In this document: positions 12,465 through 24,065 of the stretch, piece after piece | Layout: the number at the start of each line of letters is the position of its first letter | Position numbering within the stretch: position 1 is the first letter of the stretch | Assembly (NCBI GenBank): GCA_022410635.1 | Contig: JAJVDF010000002.1 | Location: forward strand, 4,970,778-5,034,777 | Length of the DNA: 64,000 nucleotides | Reading direction: 5' to 3' | Origin: Tretioscincus oriximinensis | Lineage: Eukaryota > Chordata > Lepidosauria > Squamata > Gymnophthalmidae | Program-made: the position numbers and the translations under genes | The notes under the pieces: generated by a model | The model's database searches: none | What the model saw: the letters and a program-made list of their open reading frames with translations, nothing else | Told to the model about the DNA's origin: nothing

Positions 12465-12528
12465 CTTCTGTTACCTACCCTGGGACCAATGGTGAAGGGG
12501 GATACAAATCACCAAATAAATAAATAAA
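12465..12528 (+). mobile_element. L2-like LINE tail fragment
   Basis: A short tail with CCTGGGACC, GTGAAGGGGGATACAAAT and AAATAAATAAATAAAT matches the general 3' end of this LINE group. Confidence 0.45.
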
Positions 12529-12635
12529 TCCCAGCGATAAATATCAAGTGATCTCTCATAGTAGATATTGATTCACTTGGTTTCCACGAATTTGCCTCTC
12601 TCTTAAAGCTACCTAATGTGCTGTATAATCTGCTA

Positions 12636-12984
12636 CTGAACCCAATTCAAGGTGTTAATTTATAAAGCCCTAAATAACTTGGCCCACAAATACCTAAAGA
12701 AGCCCCTTTACAGAATGTCGGCGAGACTGACATGTTTTGTGAAAGGAATTCCACTGCTATGTAAACCATTGTATGACATTGAAATATTTTTTAAAATTAG
12801 GGGGGAAAAGGAACACTTTCTCCCATATCAACCAGCCCATGCCTTAAGATCTGCAAGGGAGGCCCTCCTAGTTGTATCACCCCCCTCAACAGCAAGTGGA
12901 GTGGGAACCCAGGACAATTTTGTATTGTTGTTTTTATTGTTGGCCACCCTTATATACTGTGGGGAATAAGTATAAATAAATAAA
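12636..12984 (+). mobile_element. L2-like LINE, internally deleted
   Basis: The frame starting near 12650 reads VNLYKALNNLAHKYL, then LRSAREALLVVSPP and ASGVGTQ, which is the L2 region just before the C-terminal LWNSLP block. That block is missing; the sequence jumps to the 3' UTR (TTGTATTGTTGTTTTTATTG) and ends in ATAAATAAATAAA. The copy has therefore lost the last ~40 codons by deletion. Confidence 0.65.
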
Positions 12985-13036
12985 ATGAAAATAAAGGTCC
13001 AAGCTGCTAGCTACCTCTGCTACCATCATTTAGTAA

Positions 13037-13529
13037 GTCCAACAAAGGAGTTAGTAGGTCTTAGAGACTAACACAGTACCGGCCGCTAAGTGCTCTGCAA
13101 AGGGTTTGCTGACGGCTAGCTTTAAGGTAATTCGGTTCCCTTTACGCATGGGAGTCTCAATGGCGCTACCAGTGCCACCCACCGTCCCAGCAGCCAACTG
13201 GGACAGTGGGCAAGCACCAGCAGCACCATGTTAGTGGAACAGAGGGTGGAGTCTCCTAACATGGCGACTCCCATGCATAAAGGGAACCGAATTACCTTAA
13301 AGCACGCCATCAGTGAACCCTTTGTGGAGCACTCAGTGGCCAGCGCTGGACTAACAGTAGAAAAGTAGGTGGCATGAGCTTTCGTAGACACGTGAACTTC
13401 TTCAGATGAGCATCTGAAAAAGACATGTCTACGAAAGCTTATGCCACCTACTTTTCTACTTTAGTCTCTAACTGCTACTAGCCCCTTTGCTGGATTTTCA
13501 ACTAGACTAACACGGCTATTTCTCTGAAA
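13037..13529. mobile_element. Palindromic dispersed element (possible Penelope-like), split by a MITE
   Basis: Two monomers lie tail to tail. Their facing halves form a ~105-bp near-perfect palindrome (13356-13460) with ~50-bp arms around a two-base centre. The right monomer ends GACTAACACGGCTATTTCTC; the left one starts at the equivalent of TCCAGCAAAGG and is truncated. The 12-bp duplication ATCATTTAGTAA flanks the whole unit (13025-13036 and 13530-13541), so it inserted as one piece. Variable TSDs and inverted partial copies fit Penelope-like terminal repeats, but I infer the family from memory of reptile repeats. The MITE at 13074-13348 interrupts the left monomer. Confidence 0.7.
13074..13348. 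mobile_element. Non-autonomous hAT MITE with 83-bp inverted ends
   Basis: The left end (13074-13156) and right end (13266-13348) are inverted copies, about 85% alike by eye. Termini are CAGTACCGGCC and CAGCGCTGGCC, matching the hAT terminal rule CAGNG. An exact 8-bp duplication, GACTAACA, flanks it at 13066-13073 and 13349-13356, as expected for hAT transposition. It inserted into the palindromic element around it and is therefore younger. It encodes no protein. Confidence 0.88.
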
Positions 13530-13541
13530 TCATTTAGTAAT

Positions 13542-14848
13542 ACATTTTAAAGTGCTCACTATTCCACATTTCCTGAATGATAACAAAGCTATTACACAGT
13601 AGATCTGTTTTAACAACTTCCTGAAACACATTGATAATGGAGGACATTGACCTGTCCTACATGTGTAACAATGCCATTAAAATGTGATCTGTTCAGTCAG
13701 GCAGAAATATGTTGTCAAAGCAGCTTGAATCCAGAATACCTTTGAATGCAGCTTCGTAGAATTTTCTGAAATTCAGAACAGCTCTGAAGCTTCACAGGAA
13801 GACAGTTTCATATATATCTGCAAAGAAGTGCAGAATTTCGAGATACCTTAGAAGCTCATGTGCAAGTGAAGTGGATTGCCAGTGTAACAATGGCCTGATG
13901 TTAGCACAATGGCACATTGTTCCACTTCTTATGTGGAACAAACTGCTTAATGCACACTCGTATGGCACCAGATAATCCATATCAATTGAGTTCATATTAA
14001 ATAATATGAATTAAATGTATCAACAAGCCTTAATTGAGATTTCCACCCAAACCTTCAACTTCAAGCAGATTTGTTTGCCCCTCAGAGAGAGTAGAATGAA
14101 CTCATTTTTAACAGATAACTAAGCATTATTGTGTGTACTTTTAACATAAACCTACCACTTTTGAAGTGGGATAAGAGGGAAGTGAATAGAATGACAACTT
14201 ATCCATTCCCAGAGAAGATTTGTGCACCTGTTTTTCACCACGAAAAGGACGTTAAAAGTTTCTGAAACATGACCAAGCTAAAAGCAGGAGATCCTTTGAG
14301 ATAAAGTGTTATATAATTTACTTCAGAAGGTCAGACTCAAATTCTGCTGTTGTTTTATCATGTGATCATTTTCAACCACAGCTAACAATGTGCATGATAC
14401 AACTGGATAGATGTACGTGTTTCTTTGGCCACAAGTAACTCATCTGCTTTGTTTATGTTCATGTGGCCTTTCTTGGCTGAGTGAGGAAAGGTGATAAACA
14501 GGGTTTTTTTCTTTCTTCTTCAAATGTGGGTTTGAGAAGGTAATTTTAATTATCAGTCGTGTTGTTCCCTCTTATGGTAAACCCACAAGAGAGACTCAGA
14601 AGGGATTAAGATACCACAAAGATCCCGTTGCAGGGCTTTCAGCAGTCCATTTCATTGTAGATGGATTTATAGTCATGGGAAATGGCAAACAGACATGACC
14701 CCACCAGAACGATTGGCTCTCAAGGGACTCTGCCTTATTCCTGAACTCTCCGTCTGTCCTCCTTATAGCTACAGGTGGGAAATTTCCTTTTTTCAAATCA
14801 ACAACATTCTGTATAGAAAGATCCGAATTCTTCATAGATTCCCTTTGC
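13542..14848. other. Unassigned quiet stretch
   Basis: No gene or mobile element is recognised. The sequence is free of simple repeats and has a balanced texture that can accompany conserved non-coding DNA, but there is no comparison to support that. Confidence 0.4.
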
Positions 14849-14849
14849 A

Positions 14850-15090
14850 TGGTGATTTGCTTACATTTGAACAACGGTCTTTCAACAGCAAGATCGGCGT
14901 GCGAAGCCCATGTGTCTTCACACTCTGCTGGTTTTAGCTCCAGCTGTCCTAGCTGTTCAAAAGCAAGCAATTGCAAGAAGATTACAATGTGATGAGGAAT
15001 ATAGAATGTAAGCCTTCAGGTAACAAATAGCTTGTAAGCCACTTTGAGTCTGAGTGAGAAAAATGTGATATATAAACCTCAATTTTTCAT
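14850..15090 (+). mobile_element. tRNA-derived SINE, group B, decayed
   Basis: From GGTCTTTCA (14876) the order of words matches other group B copies: GTGTCTTC, TTTAGCTCCAGC, AGCTGTTCAAAAGC, AATTGCAAGAAG, then TAGAATGTAAGCCTTCAGG and CTTGTAAGCCACTTTGAG, ending at a TATAAACC tail. The promoter end is eroded. The minus-strand frame at 14596-14976 overlaps this SINE and is not a gene. Confidence 0.65.
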
Positions 15091-15145
15091 CTCTCTTCCT
15101 CCCTCTCTTCCTCTTCCTCTTCAACAACAACAGCAGCACAACAAT
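15091..15145. repeat. CT-rich tail of the SINE
   Basis: CTCTTCC and TTCCTCTTC units, then CAACAACAACAGCAG, directly follow the SINE terminus. This matches the expansion-prone tails of other SINE copies here. Confidence 0.6.
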
Positions 15146-17754
15146 GGATGCTTTTACACATGCTCTTAATCCAGATTAATATCCCAGTTAGACTATTCTA
15201 GAACTCTACATCCATATGTTAATATGGATTACAGAGCCTCTGCACCCCTGCTGATACCACTTCATTCGCATTAGCTAACCTTGACTAGGATTTAACTGAG
15301 TCTACCAGAGGACCAGCAAGGCCTCTGTTCCTGATCAAGAATGCAACCTGTGCATGGATGGCATGCTTCCTATAATCAGGAGAACTGGGGATTGGAGGTG
15401 GAGATGGTTGAACTTGCCCAGGAAAAAGCAGCAATTGTGACTGGAAAGACCTATAGAAGCTTGAGTTTAAAGAATATATTTTTCCCCTTTGAATCCCATC
15501 TGGGACAAAAGAAGCTAACATCCAATAACTGAAACTAATCAAGCAAAGGATTGCACTAGGATTTCATGGGAATTGTAGTTAAATACATGGGGAAGAGAAA
15601 GGATTTCTTTGTGCATGTAGAGAAAGGGAAAATCCTTTATAGCATAAAATTTAAAAATATTGCTACAAAAGGAAGCATTTGGGATGAACTCTGAACCCCA
15701 TATGAAGTTACCACCTTATTTTTTGATGCTGACCTGGAAGGAATGATCCTGTGGTGCTCCTTGTATTGTGGTTTACACAGTGATTATGAAAACATACACT
15801 TTGGCCCCATCCACAGGACATATTAAAAACCCCAGTGTTCTTAAGCTCCCCAATAACCCGATTGCGAGCTCATCCTTCCACAAACAAACCATTAAAATAT
15901 TTAAATACACATGGAACAGAGGAGCTGACTAACCAGGAAGTAAATTCTGAGTGTGCTCAGCATGCAATTCTGTATCAACTATCCAGGAAGTTAATCCTGC
16001 ATTGTCTTTGTGCAAGATCCTGTCTTCTCCTGTTAACTGAACAGCACACGAGAGCTTGGAATGGGGATATGGGTTGTTTTTCAAAGGTGTCAGAAAGAAT
16101 CAGCAATCAGGAAATTTTGGTTCCTCGTGCCTTTTTTCCTGATGCAATGCAAAAACTCCACTGGAAAGTGGGGCGGAGAAATTACGTTGTAACATCCAGG
16201 TAGGAAAACCTCTCTCTACCTTTCAATGCCCATCTGCTTTCACGCTACTGTCTGTGCTTTGCAGAGCATAACACACCATTCTAGGTTCCTCCACAATTAA
16301 AGCAGAATTTGACCCAGGATTGGGCAATCTTAACACATTGCAAAGCATGGTTGTCAAGTGATTGCTTCTGCTCTCCCATCACGCAGTAGGCACAGCACAG
16401 GATTCCACTTTAAATGTTATTTAATTGCCAGCAACTGCAAATGGGATATCCGTATTCCATTTCTCTGAGCCAAACAATTCAATCAATATGTGAACCAGCT
16501 CTCTGTAAATTTCTTTGAAGGCAATAAGAGACGACAGTTTATTTGGAATCTGCAATTGTAATAGACTTCTCTACATTTTTGCTTTTGAAAGCTGGCATCT
16601 TTGGCTACTCTTCTTTTGGACAAAAAAGAAAGAAAGGACGGAAAATGTTTATAGTACAATTTTGCCAAATTAGATAACCATCTCTACCAATACAAAATGC
16701 CTAAGAAATTTATTTGACAGGTCTAGCTTTTTCTCCCTGCATATTTTTTTTTATTGGAGACCTTGGAATGGTTGCATGCCCAATGTATGGATGAAAGAAA
16801 AAGAAGTTGAACCAGAGATTATTAGCACTGTTGTGATCTAATTAGCAGCAGAGTTGTCTAGCCAATAGATGAACATTTGTTTAGAGTGAAAGCCAGAATT
16901 AACACAGGTTTGTATCATGGGTCTTGCCAGAAAGTACTTATTACAGGGAAACTAAAAGAAGCTGTAATATTGAGCAGGAAAATACACAGTAAGAACTGAT
17001 TGGTAGTTGAACCAATCAAGCACTCTTCAGGGTCACAACTGCTAGAGTTACGTTCTTTGTTAATGATATTTGAAGACTATAGAAATAAAAGGGGGGCATC
17101 ACTGTTCCTGTTCCCTTAACATATTTCCCGTAGAAGTCAGAAATGATTCTTCCTTCCTTCGCTCTCATTTCCTCCCTGCCTCCTTGTCTTATTTTCTGTT
17201 CAGGAATGATTAGCAATAAAATAATCCAGTTCTACTTATTTTAAGACTGGGCAAACTATAATTTACATAAAAATATTTTCTTTCCTCTTTTCCTCTGTTC
17301 CCTCTCCCACACACTCATTTTCTCTCTGTTTCTTTTCCTTCCTCCCCTTTCTGTTCAGTACTAATTAACCATAGGATCTTATTGCATTTTGTTAAAAAGA
17401 GGCACATAACGTCTGAAGGTCAGAGGTATTTGTTTTGCTTTCAAATCATGGCCACACCTACTTTAACCCTAATTCTCCTCCCTCAAAGAATGGAGTTTAG
17501 ATGGAGTGTGTGTGTGTGGGGAGAGGGGGATAGAATAGACAGATTAAATTCATCCACGACTGAAGAAAGTTTAAAAGTAAAATGTATTACCAGGGCCATG
17601 AAGAAGTCTTTGGCTTCATTCACATATAGGTCTACTTGGAAACTACTGCAGGTTGGGAGGGCAGTTAGTAAATCCTGCAAGTTCTGTGGTACTACTGTTC
17701 TCTTCCCAGACAACCTGTACAATGAGAAACCTGATATGAAATTCCTACACTGAA
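15146..17754. other. Long unassigned stretch
   Basis: About 2.6 kb without a recognisable gene. The frame at 15835-16203 (122 codons) has no motif and a composition like the rest of the region. The phrase CTTTGGCCCCATCCACAGG near 15800 looks like a DNA-transposon end, but I found no matching inverted end. Confidence 0.45.
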
Positions 17755-18038
17755 GGAATGGCTCAGTTGCTAAGAAGATGGTCTTCCATCTAGGAGATTG
17801 GGTTTTGCAACCCTGTATCGGACGTGGGGAGGGATGAGCGCCTTCCACTAACCTGCAGCTCTAGCCAACTCAGCTATTCGAAAGAGATGCAAATTTGTAA
17901 TTTGCTTATCAATTAGATAAGTGAGTAACATCAATAACTTGATGAAGATAGAATAAGATGTAAGCCTTCAGGTGAAAATTAACCCTGTAAGCCACTCTAA
18001 AGAATGGGGTATAAAAACTCGATTCTTCTTTCTTCTTA
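17755..18038 (+). mobile_element. tRNA-derived SINE, group B
   Basis: Near its 5' end lies a polymerase III A-box-like TGGCTCAGTTGCTAAG; a B-box-like GGGTTTTGCAACCC follows. The body contains CGGACGTGGGGAGGG, CTAGCCAACTCAGCTATTCG and GTAAGCCTTCAGGTG, and ends GGGGTATAAAAACTCG with a TTCTTC tail. Copies at 30807 and 54650 share this order, as does the split copy at 60497-61060. Confidence 0.8.
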
Positions 18039-18900
18039 TTCAGAAGTGACCCATAATCTATGGAGTTAGGAAACCAAGTATGATAATTGTCCCCAGAATA
18101 ATGCAGTACCTAGAAACTGAGAACTAAAAAAAATGTGGAAGTTGTGCTTCCACATTTGGGACAAAAGCCCATTAGTATGCCCTGCAAGGATGAAAGATCC
18201 TAGTAGTAGGTGAAACCTTTGGTATCTCTTAATCCCCTTCCTGGACTGGACTAAAAGCAACTGGCACTGTTGTGCTGCCTGGCATATACTTTTCAGTCCT
18301 GAAGAACTGGATTAAAGCATGAGGAAAACAGTGCTTCCTACTTTAGATCAGTTCCTCAGAACTGAAGATGGAATAAAGGTATGTGTCACAGTTCTAGCTA
18401 TTATCCAAGATGGAAATATTAGAGACCCATTATTCACCTACAGAGCAATTATGAAGAAGAAAGGTTTTCATTGTTATTTTCTTACTTTTGTTACAGAATG
18501 GTACCCCTCTTATTTCTATTAATATCGGTCTTACACAGATACTGCATACATGCTCATGGGTAGTAGGAAGCTCCAAAAGAAGTACTACAGATTTACTCGG
18601 AGGTCCAATTATTTTATTATACGCAATTATTCAAATCTTCCTCCTTCCTTCCCTCCCTCCCTTCCAACTGGGAATGCTGACAACCCAATTCCTAATACAT
18701 GGTTGAGTTTGCCAGTTTAATAAGGAAGGAGAGAAATGCATTTGATGGGAAACTGATGGCACTTAGTGATGCTAGCTGAAAATATGCAGCTCATTTAACA
18801 AAGCAAATGCATCACTTTTTACTATCATTTTTCCCCCCATGGCTAAGGAGCCTTTTTAAGGGGTGGGAAACTAAAAGAACAGGTAGGAAAGAAGTGAAAG
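18039..18900. other. Unassigned sequence
   Basis: No gene or mobile element is recognised. A short CCTTCCCTCC low-complexity run lies near 18640-18665. Confidence 0.5.
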
Positions 18901-18949
18901 GCATGTGTAAAATGTAATGGAAAGAGAATTGCTTCCCCTGTTTCCCCCC

Positions 18950-19240
18950 ACTCAGCTTACCCAGAGATACTGATTGTCATCCAATTAGGGGCTGAAGGAA
19001 GGTTTGATTAATCTATCACAAGCAAAAGGGCCTGGCTTCAGTCACTAATCGGAGAGGTGTGAAAGCAGCCCGAGAGTCTCCAGAGACCTCCCTGGCTTTT
19101 GCATTAGTGTGATCAGGTGCTCCTGCATAGTCAGATTCTGGGACAACTGTCTCTTTTGAATTATAGCTAATTGTAAATAGGAATCTACAGTCCAGGCAGG
19201 AAAGTCAAGAATGCTCGAGAAAGGACAGGGGTTCAGCATG
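18950..19240. promoter_or_regulatory. Candidate conserved non-coding element with a T-box word
   Basis: This repeat-free block contains several developmental-factor-like words: CCAATTAGG, TTGATTAATC and, at 19055-19063, AGGTGTGAA, which is the T-box half-site. No coding signal is present. The call rests on texture and motifs only; conservation is not shown. Confidence 0.25.
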
Positions 19241-19387
19241 GATGTGAAAATTCTTTAGGGTAGGTGGGTGGGATTTTTAGTTTCTGTGAATTCCATTGTT
19301 TCAAACATAAAGTTGAAATCGCTAATAGGAACTATTTCTTATGAAGGAGTAAAGGCAAGATATTACTATAGGGAGGGAAAATAAACC

Positions 19388-19512
19388 TTTTTTTACACTA
19401 GGCTTTATTTTAGGATATATTTTGGAAAAGGGGCCTGTCATAGCCTACACTGGCATATGAATGACGAGGCCCTATTCCAAGATATCCCCAAATAAAGCCT
19501 AGTGCAGAAAAG
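19388..19512. mobile_element. Palindromic MITE related to group P
   Basis: The outer arms CACTAGGCTTTATTT and AAATAAAGCCTAGTG are inverted copies, with GGATAT and AAAAGGGGCC repeated in inverted form further in. The centre carries CATAGCCTACACTGGCAT, also found in the centre of 56075-56252. It is probably a non-autonomous DNA transposon. Confidence 0.6.
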
Positions 19513-20032
19513 CTCATATAGAAATGCTATTAGAGCCAGATAAGTCTTTTTGCTTTTGTCTCATATATATAAGAACAAGCTGTTTTCTTGTCTAAGAAAG
19601 CACCTGCTGCCTACCTACCTCTTTCTAGTTCCTAAGGTGCCAAGAGACGCTTTTGTAGAAATTCTGATCCAGATTTACACCACTACTGCTTTGTATTCTA
19701 CCAAGCTGTTTTCTAGTAATAGTCTTCTAGGTAGGACTAATGTCATTACGATCTGGCTANTTCTTTGAATTATGGTCCTGTTTGAAAATAATTGCAAGCA
19801 TTATAAAAACATAGTGGCAATTCATCCCTGTCCCCATGTAAAGGATGTAACATTGGCATGACAGAGACTTATACCAATTATAGGGAATGATGGTGACACT
19901 TGTGGCAGAAAATACTTTTCACCTGGAGTAGAACTGGGAAGCTACCAATGCTGGTCCAAGACACTGGCATTTCAGCTATTCACAATGAAGACAGCACCTC
20001 TTGGGTTTGAACCAGGATAAATTGGCAGCATA
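19513..20032. other. Unassigned sequence
   Basis: Nothing recognisable; AT-rich with no simple repeats. Confidence 0.5.
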
Positions 20033-20256
20033 TCCTTCACCTGTTCTCAGCTCCTTACAAATGGCATTTCAGGAATATTGCCTATTGCACTATGCTAGAG
20101 GCAGCATCAACAAATCCATCCCCATATTTGTTGATGCACCTGAGTTCCATGAATTTGGCTAATCCTATCTTAAAGCTATTCCGGCTACTAATTACCACCA
20201 CCTCTACTGGAAGTGAATTACATAGACCAATAACCCTCTGGATGAATGATNCAGCT
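20033..20256 (-). mobile_element. L3/CR1-like LINE fragment, minus strand
   Basis: The minus strand matches the ORF2 terminus and early 3' UTR of the L3-like family: ISSRNSFKIGLAKFMEL corresponds to NSLDSFKTGLDRFMD of the best copy. Stops and substitutions are frequent. A plus-strand LINE fragment follows closely. Confidence 0.7.
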
Positions 20257-20339
20257 AAGAATATATTTCTTAAACTGTACCCACTTATTAATACCAAGGC
20301 AATTAAGTGCAGAAGCATACGTAGATCAAGCAACTTACC

Positions 20340-20490
20340 ATCAGTTCCAGATTTTCATTAAAGATAAAATTAATGTTCACACAGAGGAACAAGCATTGCT
20401 GAAGAAAAGCCAGCATGTATTCTACAAAGGCAGCCATACCCCTAGTAACTTGTCAGAATTCTTTGAGAATCTCAAGTGTATGGACTGGTT
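20340..20490 (+). mobile_element. CR1-group LINE reverse-transcriptase fragment
   Basis: The frame reads FIKDKINVHTEEQALL, then SQHVFYKG and LSEFFENLK. This corresponds to IKDKITKHMEKHALLNETQHGF of the copy at 62439-62735, the start of the reverse-transcriptase domain. The catalytic part is absent. It lies head to head with the minus-strand fragment at 20033-20256. Confidence 0.7.
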
Positions 20491-22849
20491 GTTTGTAAGC
20501 TATGAATTACATCTGAAGAATTATTCCTGCTGCAAATCATGCAAATTACTGTGAAACAGGGCTGAAAGTCTCAACAGCTCTCACAGCAAATTTCCAGATA
20601 GAGCAGTCGTAGCACAAGGCTGCATGCAAACAACAGTTTCTTAGACGATTCCTAATAATGCAACATTTCATCATCATGATTCTTCTGCCAGACGTACAAA
20701 CAGTGTTTTCGTTATGCTTCACTATGCATCAGTAATAAAGCTGCGACCATCTGCAATCCCGACTGCAAATATTTTCCGACATCTTTCTGGAAAGGTGTCG
20801 GATTGAATCAGATCCTCCTCATGTGCCTCTTTCTACACTGGAGAGAAGGAAGGAAATCTCATGTGAAGAGACACAGACATGAGATTCTCATACAGTCTTA
20901 GGCTGCTTCCCTACTACAAGTTTTATACATTCACAAGTATTACCTTCAATATTCTTTGCGCTTGCCAGACTATAAGCCCCAGCATTCTTTGTGAGCCTGC
21001 ATACAATTCCCAGGCAATCTTTGTTAGGCAATAAGCATTTTATAGTCTGCATACTAAAGCTTTGAGGAAGTTTTTCTTTTGGACTTTACAGAATGGAGGC
21101 TGCTAAATTGGATAATATGTGGAGGCTTTGTACTGCACAGCAAAGACCTTTGGAGTGCATGGAACACTGGACATGCTTGTTTCCGTGAAACAGACAGAAG
21201 GCAAAATCGCATCTAAGTACAGTACATTGGGTGTGGGGATCAGGCCTGAGTCAGGTGATTACTGTTGGCTGAAGCCAAATTGCTACTGAACATGTGCCAG
21301 AACTCCTTCATTTCATCAGCTACGGTCCATGTGGATTCAAAAAGGGAAAATGTATTATGTCTGGGCCTTGCGATGGGGTAATTCGGAATTTAGCACAATT
21401 GTTGTTTTTACCATGCTGTCTGCATGCACCCTAAGACAGCTGAATAAACGTACTGTCAGGAAACTAGGTGATAATGGACCTTGTAGTACCATCATTCCTG
21501 GATCTCCACAATCCCATGTGGCAACTTCCACCATACACATGCTGTTTTAGCATGAAAATAACCAGATCTGGATGGTATTTAAATTATTCAGGGTCATAAA
21601 AACTGAAAGACTCTTGTCACTGGGTGACTGGGCCACAAAAACAGATGTTATTGAATTACATCATGGTGTATCAGAGGCTACTAGACTGGATCCCTAGGTA
21701 TTTTCTCCAGCTAGGAGAGGCAGGGATTTTTCCTTTGTCTTTTGCTTGACAAGGTGCAATAGCCTTTGATAAACTCGTCCTCCTAAATATTTTAGACTTC
21801 AACTTTCATTGTGTCCTGGCAGTATTAATAGATATTTAAATCCAACGTATCTAATGGGCACCATGTTGGAAAGGCTGTGATGGAGCCATAATATCTATTT
21901 TAAATTAATCTTGTCAAAACATCCTCCTATTTTCCCTTCAAATCCACGAAAGATCTGACACGAAATGGAGATTTTAGGTCTGACATGTATCTTCTAAATG
22001 CTTGCATCATATCACAAAGTTTGGGCTTCTACAGACATCACTTTATTGCATTGATAACTAAAAAGAGAGAATNAAATTGGAAAAGGAGGAAACTGACACT
22101 GATTGATGCCCAAGTACTTCTGATTTTCAGATTAAGCTCATCAATCTATATGCAGAAAAGATGTTTAATGCAAATGTAACCAACCAGGCTTAACAGAGTG
22201 ATGTTGTCAGCATACTGTTGTGGAAAGGAGAGGTTGGCTTTTTCTTGGCACCTATACTGAACAGTCCCCTACTATATCCATCCGCCCATGAGCAGAGGGA
22301 CATAATGTATTCATGTAGCAGTTGCTGGTGTCCAGTTGTGAGTAAAAGAGCAAAAAGGAGGAAAACAGGACACAAAGGAGGTACACAGGAGGACAGAACA
22401 CAAGAAACAAATCCATCCTCTACATAATAGAGTCCGTTAAACAAAATATTACTATCTATATAATTAGAAATCTTGACCATTTTTACCCTTGTGAGAGTTG
22501 GACTCCAACTAGAGCCATTCCAACCAGAGTAGTTTTCTGTTGAGTCATCCAGCTGCCTCCAAATGAACTTCCCTCTCCCCTTTTTGGTACCCTCCAGCTG
22601 CATTTGCCCAAATTCTCCCACCTTTCCCTCTGACTGTGAGGGCAGAAGTATGCAGTAGGACCACAATTTTTCTCTATATATAGTACATTTATAAGCCCAC
22701 TATAAGAAGCTGTCCAAGTTTTCCCTGATTCATACTTCAGCTGAATATAATTAGTGGTGATACTGTGATACAATAATATAGTCTATGTTAACTCCCAAGT
22801 GTAACCAAATTCTTATGTCATCAAACTAAAGACCTCTGAGCCTGACTTG
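20491..22849. other. Long unassigned stretch with one shared repeat phrase
   Basis: No gene is recognised. Around 20715-20790 a phrase (GCTTCACTATGCATCAGTAATAAA, then AATATTTTCCGACAT) recurs at 24818-24890, so part of this stretch is an unnamed interspersed repeat. The minus-strand frame at 22190-22666 has no family motif. Confidence 0.45.
20715..20790 (+). repeat. Unnamed repeat V, copy 1
   Basis: CACTATGCATCAGTAATAAA followed about 35 bases later by AATATTTTCCGACAT matches the order at 24824-24890. Element limits and class are unknown. Confidence 0.4.
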
Positions 22850-23395
22850 AATGCAAGATCCNTGAACAACTTATTAAACAGCAAGTATTCCAGCACTTGT
22901 GCAGAAATGCAGTAATTACCCAGAACCAACATAGATCTGTAACAAACAAGTTATACCAGATTAATTTCCTTCTATAATAGAATCACTGAAAGGGTCAGTC
23001 AGGGAACGACAGTAGACATAGTATATCTTGACTTCAGCAAAGTATTTGACAAAGCATCTCATGTCAATGTCATTTTTTTCTGAAAAAGAGATCAAATATG
23101 AGATTGACTAGGCAACAGGCAGGTGGATTTGTAGGTGGTTTATTGATTATTCTCAAAGAGTAGTAATAAATGGCTGTACATCTAATTGAAGAATGTNTCA
23201 AAAGAGGTATCACAAGGTACTGAGTTGGAACCAGTGTAGTAAAGAAGAAAGAAAATATCACGTACACAATGAAAGGTATCTGACTCAACAGCAGTACATA
23301 TTAAAAGGATCTGGGTGTATTGACAGATCACAAACTAAACATGAGTCAACACTATGAAGNGTTGGCAACACTATGAAGCATTAGACCAACTTAGT
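22850..23395 (+). mobile_element. CR1-group LINE, reverse-transcriptase region, heavily decayed
   Basis: Broken frames read TVDIVYLDFSKVFDKASH, the reverse-transcriptase YLDFxKAFD motif, and later an AAAGAGTAGTAATAAATGG stretch that matches the CR1 copy at 39831. Further on, words equivalent to LGVLVDHRLNMSQ appear. Internal deletions remove most of the catalytic domain. Confidence 0.7.
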
Positions 23396-23437
23396 TTTTA
23401 ATAGATTTTAAGCAAATAGAAATGTTGTTCATAAAAT

Positions 23438-23517
23438 CTAGCAAGTCCATTTAGAGACTAGCCAGAAAAATGTAAGTGGCGTGAGCTTTCATAGGCAGTC
23501 CATTTTTTCAGATGCAA
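23438..23517 (+). mobile_element. Palindromic-family monomer, partial
   Basis: The order CTAGCAAG, AGAGACTAGCC, GGCGTGAGCTTTCATAGG, TTTTTTCAGATGC follows the monomer consensus on the plus strand. It is one monomer only, with no inverted partner nearby. Confidence 0.55.
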
Positions 23518-23869
23518 GGGAACAACATTTTTGTGATAATAAGGTAAAGTAAATGAATTTTCTCATCTATGCTTCTAGGTGGCCCCAGTTTTATTAATCA
23601 GTTGGGAGGGAATCTTGCTATAGATAAAAGTGAATTCAAAGAGCATTNTCTGGATAATATATCAGCCCGTAGAAATAATAAAGCTAGCTATACTGGCCTT
23701 ATAATTAGTCAAGATATTTTCAATAAGGGTATTGATCCCATAAAACAAAAGTCCCTATAACTTAAAATAATACTGTTTATTGGGTATATTACTCATTTGC
23801 AGTGTGATTATATTGTCTGTTAACACAAATCAAGGGGGACAGAGAACACTGGAGTTTTAACTAAAGCTC

Positions 23870-24065
23870 TTTTGAAGCAGTTTAAGTAATTATTTAACAA
23901 CTCAATGGAATGATCTATAGTCATTGGCCATTCATTGCACTGAAGCTGTTAAATCCATTTTCCTGTTAGGATGGTCAGATGGACCATTTCTTTAAATTAC
24001 CCTGATTGACCTAAGGTTACCAATAAGATTAAATTTCATTATAAAAGGCTCTTTATGGTATCTGA
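23870..24065. promoter_or_regulatory. Candidate conserved non-coding element
   Basis: This repeat-free block carries AAGTAATTATTTAAC, TTAAATTACC and other AT-rich homeodomain-like words mixed with balanced sequence. No coding frame crosses it. The call is by texture only. Confidence 0.2.

Noticed and set aside
13037..13529. Classing the palindromic family as hAT
   Set aside because: Target duplications vary (12, 10 and 8 bp) and only one end carries the terminal motif, unlike the strict 8-bp hAT rule.
14596..14976. 126-codon minus-strand frame as a gene
   Set aside because: Its N-terminal third is the reverse complement of a SINE, and the rest has no motif.
15835..16203. 122-codon plus-strand frame as a gene
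   Set aside because: No recognisable domain or composition bias; likely chance.
22190..22666. 158-codon minus-strand frame as a gene
   Set aside because: No domain, no splice-site context and overlapping alternatives; length is within chance for 64 kb.
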